Shown here in pieces: positions 34,484-43,056 of a DNA stretch of 64,000 nucleotides. Origin of the DNA: Mucilaginibacter sp. KACC 22773 (GTDB lineage Bacteria; Bacteroidota; Bacteroidia; Sphingobacteriales; Sphingobacteriaceae). Made by a program: the position numbers and the translations under genes. A model generated the notes under the pieces. It worked only from the letters and a program-made list of their open reading frames with translations, was not told where the DNA came from and ran no database searches. Positions within the stretch are counted from its first letter, which is position 1. Each line of letters opens with the position of its first letter. The stretch lies in assembly GCF_028736215.1 (NCBI RefSeq), contig NZ_CP117883.1, positions 1,736,001-1,800,000 of the forward strand, read 5' to 3'.

Positions 34484-35167
34484 ATGTCCCGAAAAGTTTT
34501 ACTGATATGCGGCATCCTTTCTTCGCTGTTGTATGCAGCGCTGAATGTTATTGTGCCCTCGCAATGGTCGGCCTACCATTCGGCTTCGCAGACGGTGAGT
34601 GAACTCTCTGCCATCGGCGCACCGACCAGGACGTTGTGGGAATGGCTTTGCGCGCCTTATACTATACTCGTTATGGCATTTGCTTATGGGGTTTGGAGAG
34701 CCGCAGAAGGTAACCGTCCGCTGCGTACAGCCGGCAGACTGCTGATCGCCTATGGCGGGCTCGGCCTGCTCTGGCCTTTTGCACCAATGCACCTTAGGGA
34801 GACACTGGCCGCCGGCGGTGCCACCTATTCTGACACGCTACATATTGCCCTGGGTGTTGTAACCGAAGTCCTGTTTCTGCTGGCGCTGGGTTTTGCGGCG
34901 GCGGCTTTTGGCCGGGCATTCCGGATCTATTCCATCATCACTTTTGTGGTGCTGCTCGTTTTCGGGATATTGACATTCCTGGAGGCCCCGCTTGTAGGCA
35001 GGAACCAGCCTACGCCGTTCATCGGGATATGGGAGCGGATAAATATCGGCGTTTTCCTGATTTGGGTAGTGGTGCTCGCCGTCGTACTCTTGCGTAAGCC
35101 AAACAACATAACTGCCATTTACACCTATAATGGCAGAAGCACCCGGCTTAATAATTACACTATTTAA
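34484..35167 (+). CDS. DUF998 family membrane protein
   Basis: A 227-residue protein with about six hydrophobic helices, with the family pattern SQTVSELSAIGAPTR, LCAPYTILVMAFAYGVW, FAPMHLRETLAAGGATYSD and TFLEAPLVGRNQPTPFIGIW. Function unknown; DUF998 proteins are integral membrane proteins. It follows hsp20 after a GC-rich hairpin. Confidence 0.82.
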   Translation: MSRKVLLICGILSSLLYAALNVIVPSQWSAYHSASQTVSELSAIGAPTRTLWEWLCAPYTILVMAFAYGVWRAAEGNRPLRTAGRLLIAYGGLGLLWPFAPMHLRETLAAGGATYSDTLHIALGVVTEVLFLLALGFAAAAFGRAFRIYSIITFVVLLVFGILTFLEAPLVGRNQPTPFIGIWERINIGVFLIWVVVLAVVLLRKPNNITAIYTYNGRSTRLNNYTI

Positions 35168-35267
35168 TTTCACTTATCATAGCTGGAAGTCCAGTTGCCT
35201 TCCACGGCAATTAAATTGAGCCCTTTTTAATGTTTCATCTGCTATGCTTTTTTTGTCCGGGAGCCCG

Positions 35268-35387
35268 TCAGCCTATGATTTCCATAATGGCCGCCGCCAG
35301 AAATACAACCAGCCAGAATATCAGCGTAACGCTGCACTCTCTTCCGATCCAATCGGGCAGCTTATGTCGTTCTTTCAGGTATGTCAT
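35268..35387 (-). CDS. Small membrane protein (39 residues)
   Basis: A frame from ATG 35387 to TGA 35268: a short charged head (MTYLKERHKLPDWIGRE) and one hydrophobic helix (TLIFWLVVFLAAAIMEIIG). Single-helix small membrane proteins of this design are common in stress loci, but no family is recognised. The rest of the 35168-35588 gap holds the double-box promoter of the next gene. Confidence 0.4.
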   Translation of the reverse strand: MTYLKERHKLPDWIGRECSVTLIFWLVVFLAAAIMEIIG

Positions 35388-35466
35388 CTTTAAATTTAAT
35401 AAGCAGGTTAACGTTTCCTTTTTGTATTCACCTGATAAAGTAAAGATGTTTTTATCTGGCGTTACC

Positions 35467-35531
35467 TGATGACAATCAGTTATTTAGGTGATCGAAATCA
35501 TGCCTGCTGAAAGCAAATGCGATTAAGTTTG
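35467..35531 (+). promoter_or_regulatory. Double FNR-like box and -7 element (hydrolase-PRT)
   Basis: TGATGACAATCA (35467-35478) and TGATCGAAATCA (35489-35500) are both perfect matches with starts 22 bp apart. TAAGTTTG (35524-35531) is a perfect -7 element, with TTTG 28 nt after the proximal box. Transcription would begin after the ATG at 35517, so the ATG at 35589 is the usable start. Confidence 0.8.
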
Positions 35532-35588
35532 TTACAACTACCGTCAAATATTGACGGCGAAGCTTTTGTTGATCTTACTGTTAAGGTG

Positions 35589-36793
35589 ATGGAAATAAAA
35601 TATCAGGGCGAAGTCAGTATACCCGCGGGTAACGTAAGGCTAAAAGGCGAATTATTTATAATGAAAGCTGCAAAAGCCATCATTGTTTTTTCGCATGGCG
35701 GCGGCAGCAGCCGGTTTAGCAAACGCAACCAGTACGTGGCTACCTATCTGCGGGCACATGGCTTTGGTACGCTTTTATTTGACCAATTGACCCCAGAGGA
35801 AGATCAAAACTATTATAACCGTTTTGCCATTGATTTGCTTAAAGAACGGCTGGTGTCGGCCACTATTTGGCTCGCAAAGCTGCCTGCGGCAAAAGATGCC
35901 AGTATCGGTTATTTTGGTGCAAGTACAGGCGCAGCCTGCGCGCTCAGGGCGGCCAGCCAATTACATGACAGGATATTTGCCGTTGTATGCCGCGGTGGCC
36001 GGCCCGACCTGGCAATGGAAGACCTGCCTGTGGTGGAAGCGCCCACGCTTTTGATCGTAGGTAGTTTAGATCCGCAGGTGCTTGAATTTAATCGGGAAGC
36101 TTACCAGGAATTGCAGTGTGAAAAACATTTGGAGGTTGTGGAAGATGCGACCCATTTATTTGAAGAACCCGGCAAACTGGAAAAGGTTGGGGAACTGGCC
36201 GCTCAATTAAAAAAATATCAAAACGACAGCGGGATCGTTTTAGCGGTGCCCCGGGGGGCGTTCCCATTGCTTATACGGTTGCCCGGCAGTTAGGCTTTCC
36301 ACTGGATATCGTCCTGACCAAAAAAATCGGACACCCCGGCAATAAAGAGTACGCCATCGGCGCTGCCAGTCTTTCAGATCATTTTGTGGTACCGCATCGC
36401 GATGTCCCGGACGTATATATTCAGCGCGAGTTGGTGGCCATCCGTGCCCGGCTACAGGAGATGTATCAAAAATTTATGGATGGCAAGACACCGGAAGATA
36501 TCTCAGGCAAAACCGTGTTCGTCATCGACGACGGCATGGCTACCGGCAATACCATCAAAGCCACAGTCAAACTGCTTCGAAAGGGCCAGCCGGGTAAAAT
36601 CGTGGTCGGCGTTCCCGTAGCATCCAAAGAGTCCATTCAAAAATTGGCTAATGAGGCAGATGAGATCGTTGCTTTGCAGATCCCCGAAGTGTTTTATGGC
36701 GTGGGTGCTTTTTATGAAAATTTCAGCGAGGTGAGCGACGAAGAGGTAACGTTTTACCTGGATAAGTTTAACCGGTTACGTAAAGCGGGATGA
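35589..36793 (+). pseudogene. Alpha/beta-hydrolase-phosphoribosyltransferase fusion, frameshifted
   Basis: The N-terminal part (35589-about 36240) is a dienelactone-hydrolase-like alpha/beta hydrolase: VFSHGGGSSRFSKRN, nucleophile YFGASTGAACA, VCRGGRPDLA, VGSLDPQVLE and ATHLFEE. The C-terminal part is a phosphoribosyltransferase with VFVIDDGMATGNTIKA (PRPP loop). Between them the frame shifts: as read, VLAVPRGAFPLL runs to a stop at 36291-36293. One extra G in the run of six G at 36252-36257 would give the family-like PRGGVPIAYTVARQ and join both domains. M. tuberculosis Rv0571c combines the same two domains. Broken gene or sequencing error in a homopolymer. Confidence 0.8.
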
Positions 36794-36994
36794 CTTATAT
36801 GTATGGTGATAAACGTGAATAATTGTCCGTACTGCCAATAAGCCTCAATTTACCGCATACGCTGGGGACCCTTGGTTCAAATTGCTGTCCTTATGGCTGC
36901 CGCGCTGCGTTATCAGTGTTATGCCAACCTCTGTAATTTTACCGCTTCTGCAAACGTAATTTAATAGTCGTACCCATATCTTTTCTTCGTAATG

Positions 36995-37059
36995 TAATGC
37001 ATATCAGACTAATAGATGATGAGTGTCATTTGGTTTCTTCCCCGGTTTCCGGTCCTTTG
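36995..37059 (+). promoter_or_regulatory. Double FNR-like box and -7-like element (BON operon)
   Basis: TAATGCATATCA (36995-37006, one core mismatch) and TGATGAGTGTCA (37017-37028, perfect) have starts 22 bp apart. GTCCTTTG (37052-37059) keeps TTTG 28 nt after the proximal box but lacks the TA. Nothing else is seen in the 36794-37097 gap. Confidence 0.7.
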
Positions 37060-37097
37060 TGTTCATAAACAATTATTGACCATTAAAAATTACTATT

Positions 37098-37766
37098 ATG
37101 AAAACAGACATTGAAATCCAAAAAGATGTAATGGATGAATTGAAATGGGGGCCATTTCTGAATTCATCTGAAATTGGTGTTGCCGTTAAAAACGGCATCG
37201 TTACGCTATCAGGAATAGTAGATTCCTATTCCAAGAAATTAAGTGCCGAGAAAGCGGCCAAAAAAGTGGCAGGCGTGAGAGCCATTGCGGAAGACATTCA
37301 GATCGGCGTATCTCCAAGCTACCGGAAAACCGACGCGGAAGTTGCCGATGCGGTTTTCAATGCCCTGAAATGGCACTCTGCCGTTCCGGAAGAAAAGATC
37401 AAGATAAAAGTGGAGGACGGTGTGGTTACCCTGGAAGGTGAACTGGAATGGGAATACCAGCGGGTGAATGCCAGGACGGCTATTCAAAATCTTTCGGGTG
37501 TTCGTTCGGTAATCAACCTAATCACGATCAAACCCAGGCTGAACCCCTTCGAACTCGAACAAAAGATCATGGCAGCATTTAAAAGAAATGCAACGGTTGA
37601 TGCCCTGAAGGTAAATGTCAGCACGAGCGGCAACAAGGTGATCCTGACCGGCAAAGTACGCTCGTTCGCCGAAAGCGAAGATGCCGAAGATGTAGCCTGG
37701 GCGGCGCCGGGTGTTTATCATGTGGAGAACAAGCTGACCATCGAAGAACCGGAACTGGTGTATTAA
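37098..37766 (+). CDS. Triple BON-domain protein
   Basis: A 222-residue protein made of three BON repeats (about residues 5-70, 77-143 and 152-218), each with the pattern [35 protein letters not shown] or [21 protein letters not shown] domains bind membranes or other surfaces; OsmY-type proteins are osmotic-stress induced. There is no signal peptide, so it is probably cytoplasmic. It has its own double-box promoter and is followed after 18 bp by a secreted PepSY-like protein. Confidence 0.9.
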   Translation: MKTDIEIQKDVMDELKWGPFLNSSEIGVAVKNGIVTLSGIVDSYSKKLSAEKAAKKVAGVRAIAEDIQIGVSPSYRKTDAEVADAVFNALKWHSAVPEEKIKIKVEDGVVTLEGELEWEYQRVNARTAIQNLSGVRSVINLITIKPRLNPFELEQKIMAAFKRNATVDALKVNVSTSGNKVILTGKVRSFAESEDAEDVAWAAPGVYHVENKLTIEEPELVY

Positions 37767-37784
37767 TTTCTTTGAAACAAAACC

Positions 37785-38294
37785 ATGAAAAAGTTAAAAT
37801 TTGTACTCATGCCGGCGATGCTTATCGCCGGCTTGGCAACAAGATCAGCCGCACAGATCAATTTACCAGAGGTGCGGATCATTGTCTCGACTTATAAATA
37901 TCTTAATGCAGCGGATAACCGCGAGATGGCTCAGCCCGTGAGGATGCTGGAACGCAAAGCAGCGGTTTACGATGTGAAAAAGTCTGAATATTACGATGAC
38001 GACTATGACGGGTATTACATATCTTTCTACATTCCCGACGGCGAGATACTGGCCGCCTATGATAAAGATGGCAAACTGCTGCGCACGGCTGAGAAATTCA
38101 AGAATACCAAACTGCCGGCGGTTATCAGAGATGCAGTCATGCAGCGCTTTCCGAATTGGACGATCGCGCAGGACATTTACCAGGTGCATTATTATGATCA
38201 TAAAGAAAAGGCGGATAAGACCTTTAAGCTGCTGCTGCAGAACGGCGATAAGCGGATGAAGGTAAAACTAAATGGAGAAGGAAAGTTTATTTAA
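37785..38294 (+). CDS. Secreted PepSY-like protein
   Basis: A 169-residue protein with a signal peptide (MKKLKFVLMPAMLIAGLATR..., cleavage near SAAQ). The C-terminal half has KLPAVIRDAVMQRFPNWTIA, then YQVHYYDHKEKADKTFKLLL, similar to the PepSY-like/DUF2874 fold. A run of Asp and Tyr (YYDDDYDGYY) is in the centre. Co-transcribed with the BON gene. Role unknown. Confidence 0.7.
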   Translation: MKKLKFVLMPAMLIAGLATRSAAQINLPEVRIIVSTYKYLNAADNREMAQPVRMLERKAAVYDVKKSEYYDDDYDGYYISFYIPDGEILAAYDKDGKLLRTAEKFKNTKLPAVIRDAVMQRFPNWTIAQDIYQVHYYDHKEKADKTFKLLLQNGDKRMKVKLNGEGKFI

Positions 38295-38959
38295 TATTCC
38301 ACTAAATCAATTCACAACAACAGGGAAGCTTTCGTGAACACCATTTGCGGAGGCTTTCTTTTATAGTTATGAATAAGCTTATGGTCGCGCCCGGCCCCCG
38401 AAAAAACCGGCCAGCAAAGTTTGGTGTTCGGCTGTTACCTTGCCCGGTTGACCCGGTTCCGGCTGATCGCCCCGCTTTTTTGGAGGGGTAGGCCACAACT
38501 TCTGTTCAAAACCAGTACGACTGAACTGCTGATCGCGCCATTAGCACCGCTACATCAGCCTTAAACGGCATCAGGTTATGACGATATTTTTATAGCTCTG
38601 GAATAGCAATCCGGGTATTTTATTATTGGAGTTCTCACAAGAACTTCCGAAAGCATCCCCCATTCGAACTTTCAAATAGCCCTTCCAGCCAGCAAGTCGG
38701 CCGGGATACTTTACGCCTGAAGTAAGCATCCAAAGTTGCGGCGTCTACAGCCCTGCGACAATTGATATACGAGCAGGACACCGCAGGCACATCTTAAATG
38801 GTCAACCTTTAGAGGCAATTCCGGTATAAATGACAGCTGCTTTACTGAGCTAATTTTCTATTCCGCCCCCTTCTTTTATAATTACTCTTAATAGGAATAT
38901 AATACTTAACTTTACGAAGCGCCAATTGAAAATCAATAACTTATATAAACCCCAGCATA
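38295..38959. other. 665-bp gap without a supportable gene
   Basis: Both strands have only short frames here, of atypical composition. No double box is found. An AT-rich promoter-like TAACTTTA at 38907-38914 probably serves the sensor kinase. Confidence 0.5.
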
Positions 38960-40114
38960 ATGAATGGGCAAGAAACGCTGTCGCTTGAAAGTGAAGCCGG
39001 ATTCAAGGCTTTATTTCAATATGCTACTATTGGTATCCTGGTCATCAGCGGGGATGGAAGAATAGCTTTGTGTAACCCCTGTGCAGAAAAGCTATTTGGT
39101 TACGAAAAGGAGGAGCTAAACGGGCAGTTTGTCGAAATGTTGATGCCGGCCAGCTTCCGCAAAAACCATGTTCAGCACCGGGAAGGCTATTTTAGCCGCC
39201 CAAAAGCCCGGCCGATGGGTTACGGGCTCAGCCTGTCGGCCCGAAGAAAAGACGGGGAAGAATTCCCGGTTGAGATCAGTCTTGGGCATTACCAGTTAGG
39301 AGATGAGCAACTGGCGGTGGCCTTTATTACCGATATTACGGAGCGGAAACGATCAAGTGAAGAACTGGAGGCGAAAGTCCGTGAACGAACCCTGGAACTT
39401 ACGCAATCGCTGGTCAGGGAAAAAGAATTGAACGAAATGAAATCCCGATTTGTGGCCATGGCTTCTCATGAATTCCGGACCCCGCTGAGCGCGATACTGT
39501 CCAGCTTATCGCTGGCCGAATCCTATGGCAAGGCTGATCAGGAAGATAAAAGACACAGGCATATTCAGCGGATCAGGGCATCCGTGAAAAACCTGACCAT
39601 CATCCTCGATGATTTCCTCTCGCTGGACAAGGTGGAGCAGGGCAAAGTAGAATTGCTGAAGGAAGATTTCGACCTATATGCATTTGCCGAAGACATGATC
39701 GAAGAGGTTAACGGTATGCTGAAACCAGGGCAGTATATTGATTTTGGCTATAAAGGTCGGCGCGGTATTTTTCAGGATAAAAAGATTTTGAGAAATATCT
39801 TTCTTAATTTATTAACCAATGCCATCAAATATTCCGGTCAACAGCAGGTCGTGCACCTGGATATCGATGCTGAGACGCAGCTGGCAATCATCAAAGTACG
39901 CGATGAAGGTATCGGTATTCCAGCAGACGAACAAAAGAATTTATTCACAAAATTTTACAGGGCAAAAAATGCAACTAATATTCAGGGTACCGGGCTCGGC
40001 TTAAATATTGTTAAACGCTACGTCGAATTATTAGACGGCAGTATCAATTTTGTAAGTTTAGCGGGCCAGGGAACCACTTTTATTATTGAATTTCCATTAA
40101 ATCAAGGGTTATGA
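38960..40114 (+). CDS. PAS-domain sensor histidine kinase
   Basis: A 384-residue soluble kinase. A PAS domain (about residues 15-128, FQYATIGILVISGDGRIALC...) is followed by a short coiled coil, HisKA with SHEFRTPLSAIL (phospho-acceptor His170), and HATPase with NLLTNAIKY (N box), VRDEGIGIP (G1) and GTGLGLNIV (G2). There is no membrane segment, so the signal is cytoplasmic, plausibly redox or oxygen state. The stop overlaps the next gene's start (ATGA), so it is coupled to a single-domain response regulator. Confidence 0.92.
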   Translation: MNGQETLSLESEAGFKALFQYATIGILVISGDGRIALCNPCAEKLFGYEKEELNGQFVEMLMPASFRKNHVQHREGYFSRPKARPMGYGLSLSARRKDGEEFPVEISLGHYQLGDEQLAVAFITDITERKRSSEELEAKVRERTLELTQSLVREKELNEMKSRFVAMASHEFRTPLSAILSSLSLAESYGKADQEDKRHRHIQRIRASVKNLTIILDDFLSLDKVEQGKVELLKEDFDLYAFAEDMIEEVNGMLKPGQYIDFGYKGRRGIFQDKKILRNIFLNLLTNAIKYSGQQQVVHLDIDAETQLAIIKVRDEGIGIPADEQKNLFTKFYRAKNATNIQGTGLGLNIVKRYVELLDGSINFVSLAGQGTTFIIEFPLNQGL

Positions 40115-40485
40115 AAACGATTCTGTTGATCGAGGATAACGATGATATCCGCGAAAATACCTGTGAACTGCTCGAACTGGAAGGCTATAAGGTCATCCTG
40201 GCGTTAAATGGCAAAACCGGTCTGTTACTGGCGGCTGAGCACCTGCCTGACCTGATACTTTGCGATATCATGATGCCCGGCGCAGATGGCTATGAGGTCT
40301 TTGGCGAACTGCAGTCCAATCCTTCTACCGGGCATATCCCCTTCATTTTTTTAACAGCCAGTGCTGAAAAAAAAGACGTGGCGGCAGGGCTGCAAATGGG
40401 TGCCAGCGGATACATCCGCAAGCCTTTTGAGCCCGAAGAACTTTTCGAAGCGATTAAACTGTGTTTTGATAAGCCGACCGTTTAA
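40111..40485 (+). CDS. Single-domain response regulator (receiver only)
   Basis: A 124-residue CheY-like receiver. Acidic pocket ED at 8-9 (LLIEDNDD), phospho-acceptor Asp52 (LILCDIMMPG), switch Thr in FLTASAEKKD and Lys in YIRKPFEPEE. There is no DNA-binding or output domain, so it must signal through protein-protein contact or a phosphorelay. Coupled to the PAS kinase gene. Confidence 0.93.
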   Translation: MKTILLIEDNDDIRENTCELLELEGYKVILALNGKTGLLLAAEHLPDLILCDIMMPGADGYEVFGELQSNPSTGHIPFIFLTASAEKKDVAAGLQMGASGYIRKPFEPEELFEAIKLCFDKPTV

Positions 40486-40715
40486 CAAACCTGAAATACC
40501 GGTATCAAAACGTTAGTCAATAAAAAATAATCGCAAATAGGTTGTTGTTATAATTGCCGGCTATCGACTGCCTGTTGCCGCTGCTAAAGTTGATGGCCAG
40601 CAAGAACTTGTCAGCTAATTTGTCAAGTATGAAAATGCTTTAAACTAATTTTGCGGCTATCTCTATGGTATAAATTTAACGGTCGCAGCAGAAATCTGGC
40701 CTGTTTATCAGGTGC

Positions 40716-41153
40716 TTAAGATAGATTTTGAGCGCCATTTCCTTTTTGGGCCTGCAAGATTTGGTTATATCTCTCCAGCAGCTCGATATATTTATTCATC
40801 CAGTAATGAACCGGACTCTCTACCGAACCATTGCGGGGGACTCCGGTTAGCTGTTCATTCCGGGCCATTTTTATTTTGTCACCTTCTCCGGGAAATTCTG
40901 CCGTAAAATCATGTTCAATAACATCTCCAAGCTGCCCGATCAGGTCGCAGGCCAGCATCTCATTTTCAAACCAGTTATATAGCGTCCGCCTGCTGATGCC
41001 CACTCTGCGTGCGATCTCACTCAGTCCCATCGGGTGACGACGAACGACACATTCGACAACCTTGCCACGATGTCGGTTTAACGTCCCGTCTATGTATGGG
41101 CTATCCTTAATTAGACGGGATTGATCAAGTCTTTGTTCGGAAAAATCCTTCAT
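40716..41153 (-). CDS. Helix-turn-helix DNA-binding protein
   Basis: A 145-residue protein starting at ATG 41153. Residues 35-62 contain a helix-turn-helix of the Fis/resolvase kind (GLSEIARRVGISRRTLYNWF). The C-terminal part has a possible coiled coil (YWMNKYIELLERYNQILQAQ). No ligand-binding or enzymatic domain is seen. It is a candidate local regulator in the island. A chromosomal fragment of a transposase cannot be excluded. Confidence 0.7.
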   Translation of the reverse strand: MKDFSEQRLDQSRLIKDSPYIDGTLNRHRGKVVECVVRRHPMGLSEIARRVGISRRTLYNWFENEMLACDLIGQLGDVIEHDFTAEFPGEGDKIKMARNEQLTGVPRNGSVESPVHYWMNKYIELLERYNQILQAQKGNGAQNLS

Positions 41154-41580
41154 TGCGCTAACAATTAACAGTAGACTAAAACTAACTAACAAATAATTCC
41201 TAAAAATGTTTATGATCACTAAAATCCGGTTGATGTGTCATTGCCATCGCTGAAAAGATAGGTTCGCCAAACGCCGGGGCAGGATTTGGATGTCTGGATG
41301 TAATGCTCCTTTGGGTGAGTTCATTTTTCGGCAAAATTTTACCAGCTACACCATGTCGTTGATGAACACCACCCCGACAGAAATGAAAAAGTCTTTATGC
41401 TGGCCTGCACTGGTGAAGATCCACTTTAAAATGTAATAAAGATCTGAAAAACCGTAACAGATGCGCCCTGATAATCGGAAATACTCAAAATCAAGATTTT
41501 TTGCTATATCCTTACCGTCCCCTGCGTCACGCCATCACCAGCAGAACAAACAGGTTGACAGATCGGTGAGCGCCGACCGA

Positions 41581-41645
41581 TGATAAGGATCGCGGCGAAG
41601 CATGCGCATGGTCATTTTTTTTACCGTCAAAGAAGCTTACCCTTG
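41581..41645 (+). promoter_or_regulatory. Double FNR-like box and -7-like element (membrane sensor kinase)
   Basis: TGATAAGGATCG (41581-41592) and TGCGCATGGTCA (41603-41614) each have one core mismatch, with starts 22 bp apart. TACCCTTG (41638-41645) differs from TAnnTTTG at one base and lies at the same 28-nt distance. The kinase ATG is 7 nt later. The rest of the 41154-41580 gap shows no gene. Confidence 0.6.
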
Positions 41646-41652
41646 ATGTTTA

Positions 41653-43056
41653 ATGACGAAAATGAAAACACGAGTACAAAACGCTAAAACAGCAATGAAT
41701 AAAGCGGTTCCGAAACTCCTAAAAAATGGGTTCAGGATTTTACCGGGCAAATTCAATTGGCTGTTTTACGCCGGCTGTGCAACGTCGGTCATGCTCGTCC
41801 TTTTTCTGGGTATTGCCTCCTATATCACCCTAAATAACGAACAGCGCACACAAAAATTGGTTGGACATTCATATATGGTAATCAGAAAGGTCGACTCTAT
41901 CGAGCTATTGATCAATATAATTGCTTTCCTTCGGAAGGGTACAATACCTGATGTCGGTGGAGCGTTAAGTCAACAATATAACCGGGATACCAGTCAATTA
42001 TTCAGGCAGTTAATAACACTGACACAGCTCGCGAAAAACAACCAGGTAAAGCGGCAAACTGTCAAACTCACAAGCCAGCTCAAGGCCGGCTTAAAACTTC
42101 AGGCAATAGCGCCGCTCATAAAGGCGAATATGATGTCCGGCAGCCCGCTGGACGCGATAAATCCTAAGGTTAAGCAAAGTATTGATGGCATCAGAGAAAC
42201 GGAAAATGCTTTGCTGCGAAAGCGGGAGCAAGGTTACGCCGCCTCACTGACACTGCAAAAAATAATCGGCGTAGTTGGTACTACGCTGGTACTTACTATC
42301 GTCGCTTTTCTCATTTACATGATTGTAAAGGAATTGCGTAACCGCTACGATGCTTATCAGCGGGAACATGAGCTCAGTATGCTAAAGAGCAGTTTTGTTA
42401 CCCTGGCATCCCACGAATTCCGCACGCCTTTAAGTGCCATATTGCTTTCATCCTCGTTGATCGAGAAGTACGCGGAAAAAGAAAGCAATCCCGGCATTAT
42501 CAAGCATGCCCTGAAAATAAAAGGAATAGTTAACAATCTAAAGACCATCCTGGAAGACTTTTTATCGCTTGAAAAATTAGACAACGGTAAGGTTATTCCG
42601 CATTTTAAAGCTTTTGATCTGCCTGATCTATGCCAGGAAATCATAGATCAGTTGAAAGAAGGTAATCCCGAACGCGAACTGAACTATGAGCATATGGGTG
42701 AAGGCCACGAAGCCCTGCTCGACGAGAACCTGATACGGAACGCAATCATAAACTTATTGACCAATGCTTTAAAGTATGCCGGGCACGACGCCAGGATCAG
42801 TCTGATCTCAGAAGTGACTAACGAAAGAATCAGAATAAGTATAAAGGACAATGGGGTAGGTGTGCCGCAAAAATATCAGGATAAACTGTTCACTCTTTTT
42901 TTCCGGGTAGATGAGTCGGGGTGTATACCCGGAACGGGGCTGGGTTTAAACATCGTTATGCGCTATGTACAGCTGATGAAGGGGGCCATCAGTTTTACCA
43001 GCGAACCTTATCATGAAACTTGTTTTGAAATGTCGTTCCCTGTTAATGAACAGTAA
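41653..43056 (+). CDS. Membrane sensor histidine kinase
   Basis: A protein of up to 467 residues with TM1 at about 36-58, a periplasmic all-helical CHASE3-like domain (about 60-200), TM2 at about 203-226, HisKA with LASHEFRTPLSAIL (His254) and an HATPase domain with NLLTNALKY, DNGVGVP and GTGLGLNIV. There is no response regulator beside it. The Met at 41662 is an alternative start, given how close the promoter lies. Its own promoter carries the double box, so the sensor is probably part of the regulon. Confidence 0.9.
   Translation: MTKMKTRVQNAKTAMNKAVPKLLKNGFRILPGKFNWLFYAGCATSVMLVLFLGIASYITLNNEQRTQKLVGHSYMVIRKVDSIELLINIIAFLRKGTIPDVGGALSQQYNRDTSQLFRQLITLTQLAKNNQVKRQTVKLTSQLKAGLKLQAIAPLIKANMMSGSPLDAINPKVKQSIDGIRETENALLRKREQGYAASLTLQKIIGVVGTTLVLTIVAFLIYMIVKELRNRYDAYQREHELSMLKSSFVTLASHEFRTPLSAILLSSSLIEKYAEKESNPGIIKHALKIKGIVNNLKTILEDFLSLEKLDNGKVIPHFKAFDLPDLCQEIIDQLKEGNPERELNYEHMGEGHEALLDENLIRNAIINLLTNALKYAGHDARISLISEVTNERIRISIKDNGVGVPQKYQDKLFTLFFRVDESGCIPGTGLGLNIVMRYVQLMKGAISFTSEPYHETCFEMSFPVNEQ

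Noticed and set aside
38302..38496. A 64-residue minus-strand frame after the PepSY-like gene
   Set aside because: Composition is unlike a real protein (Gly/Ser/Arg/Cys-rich), it overlaps likely 3' non-coding sequence and has no upstream signals.
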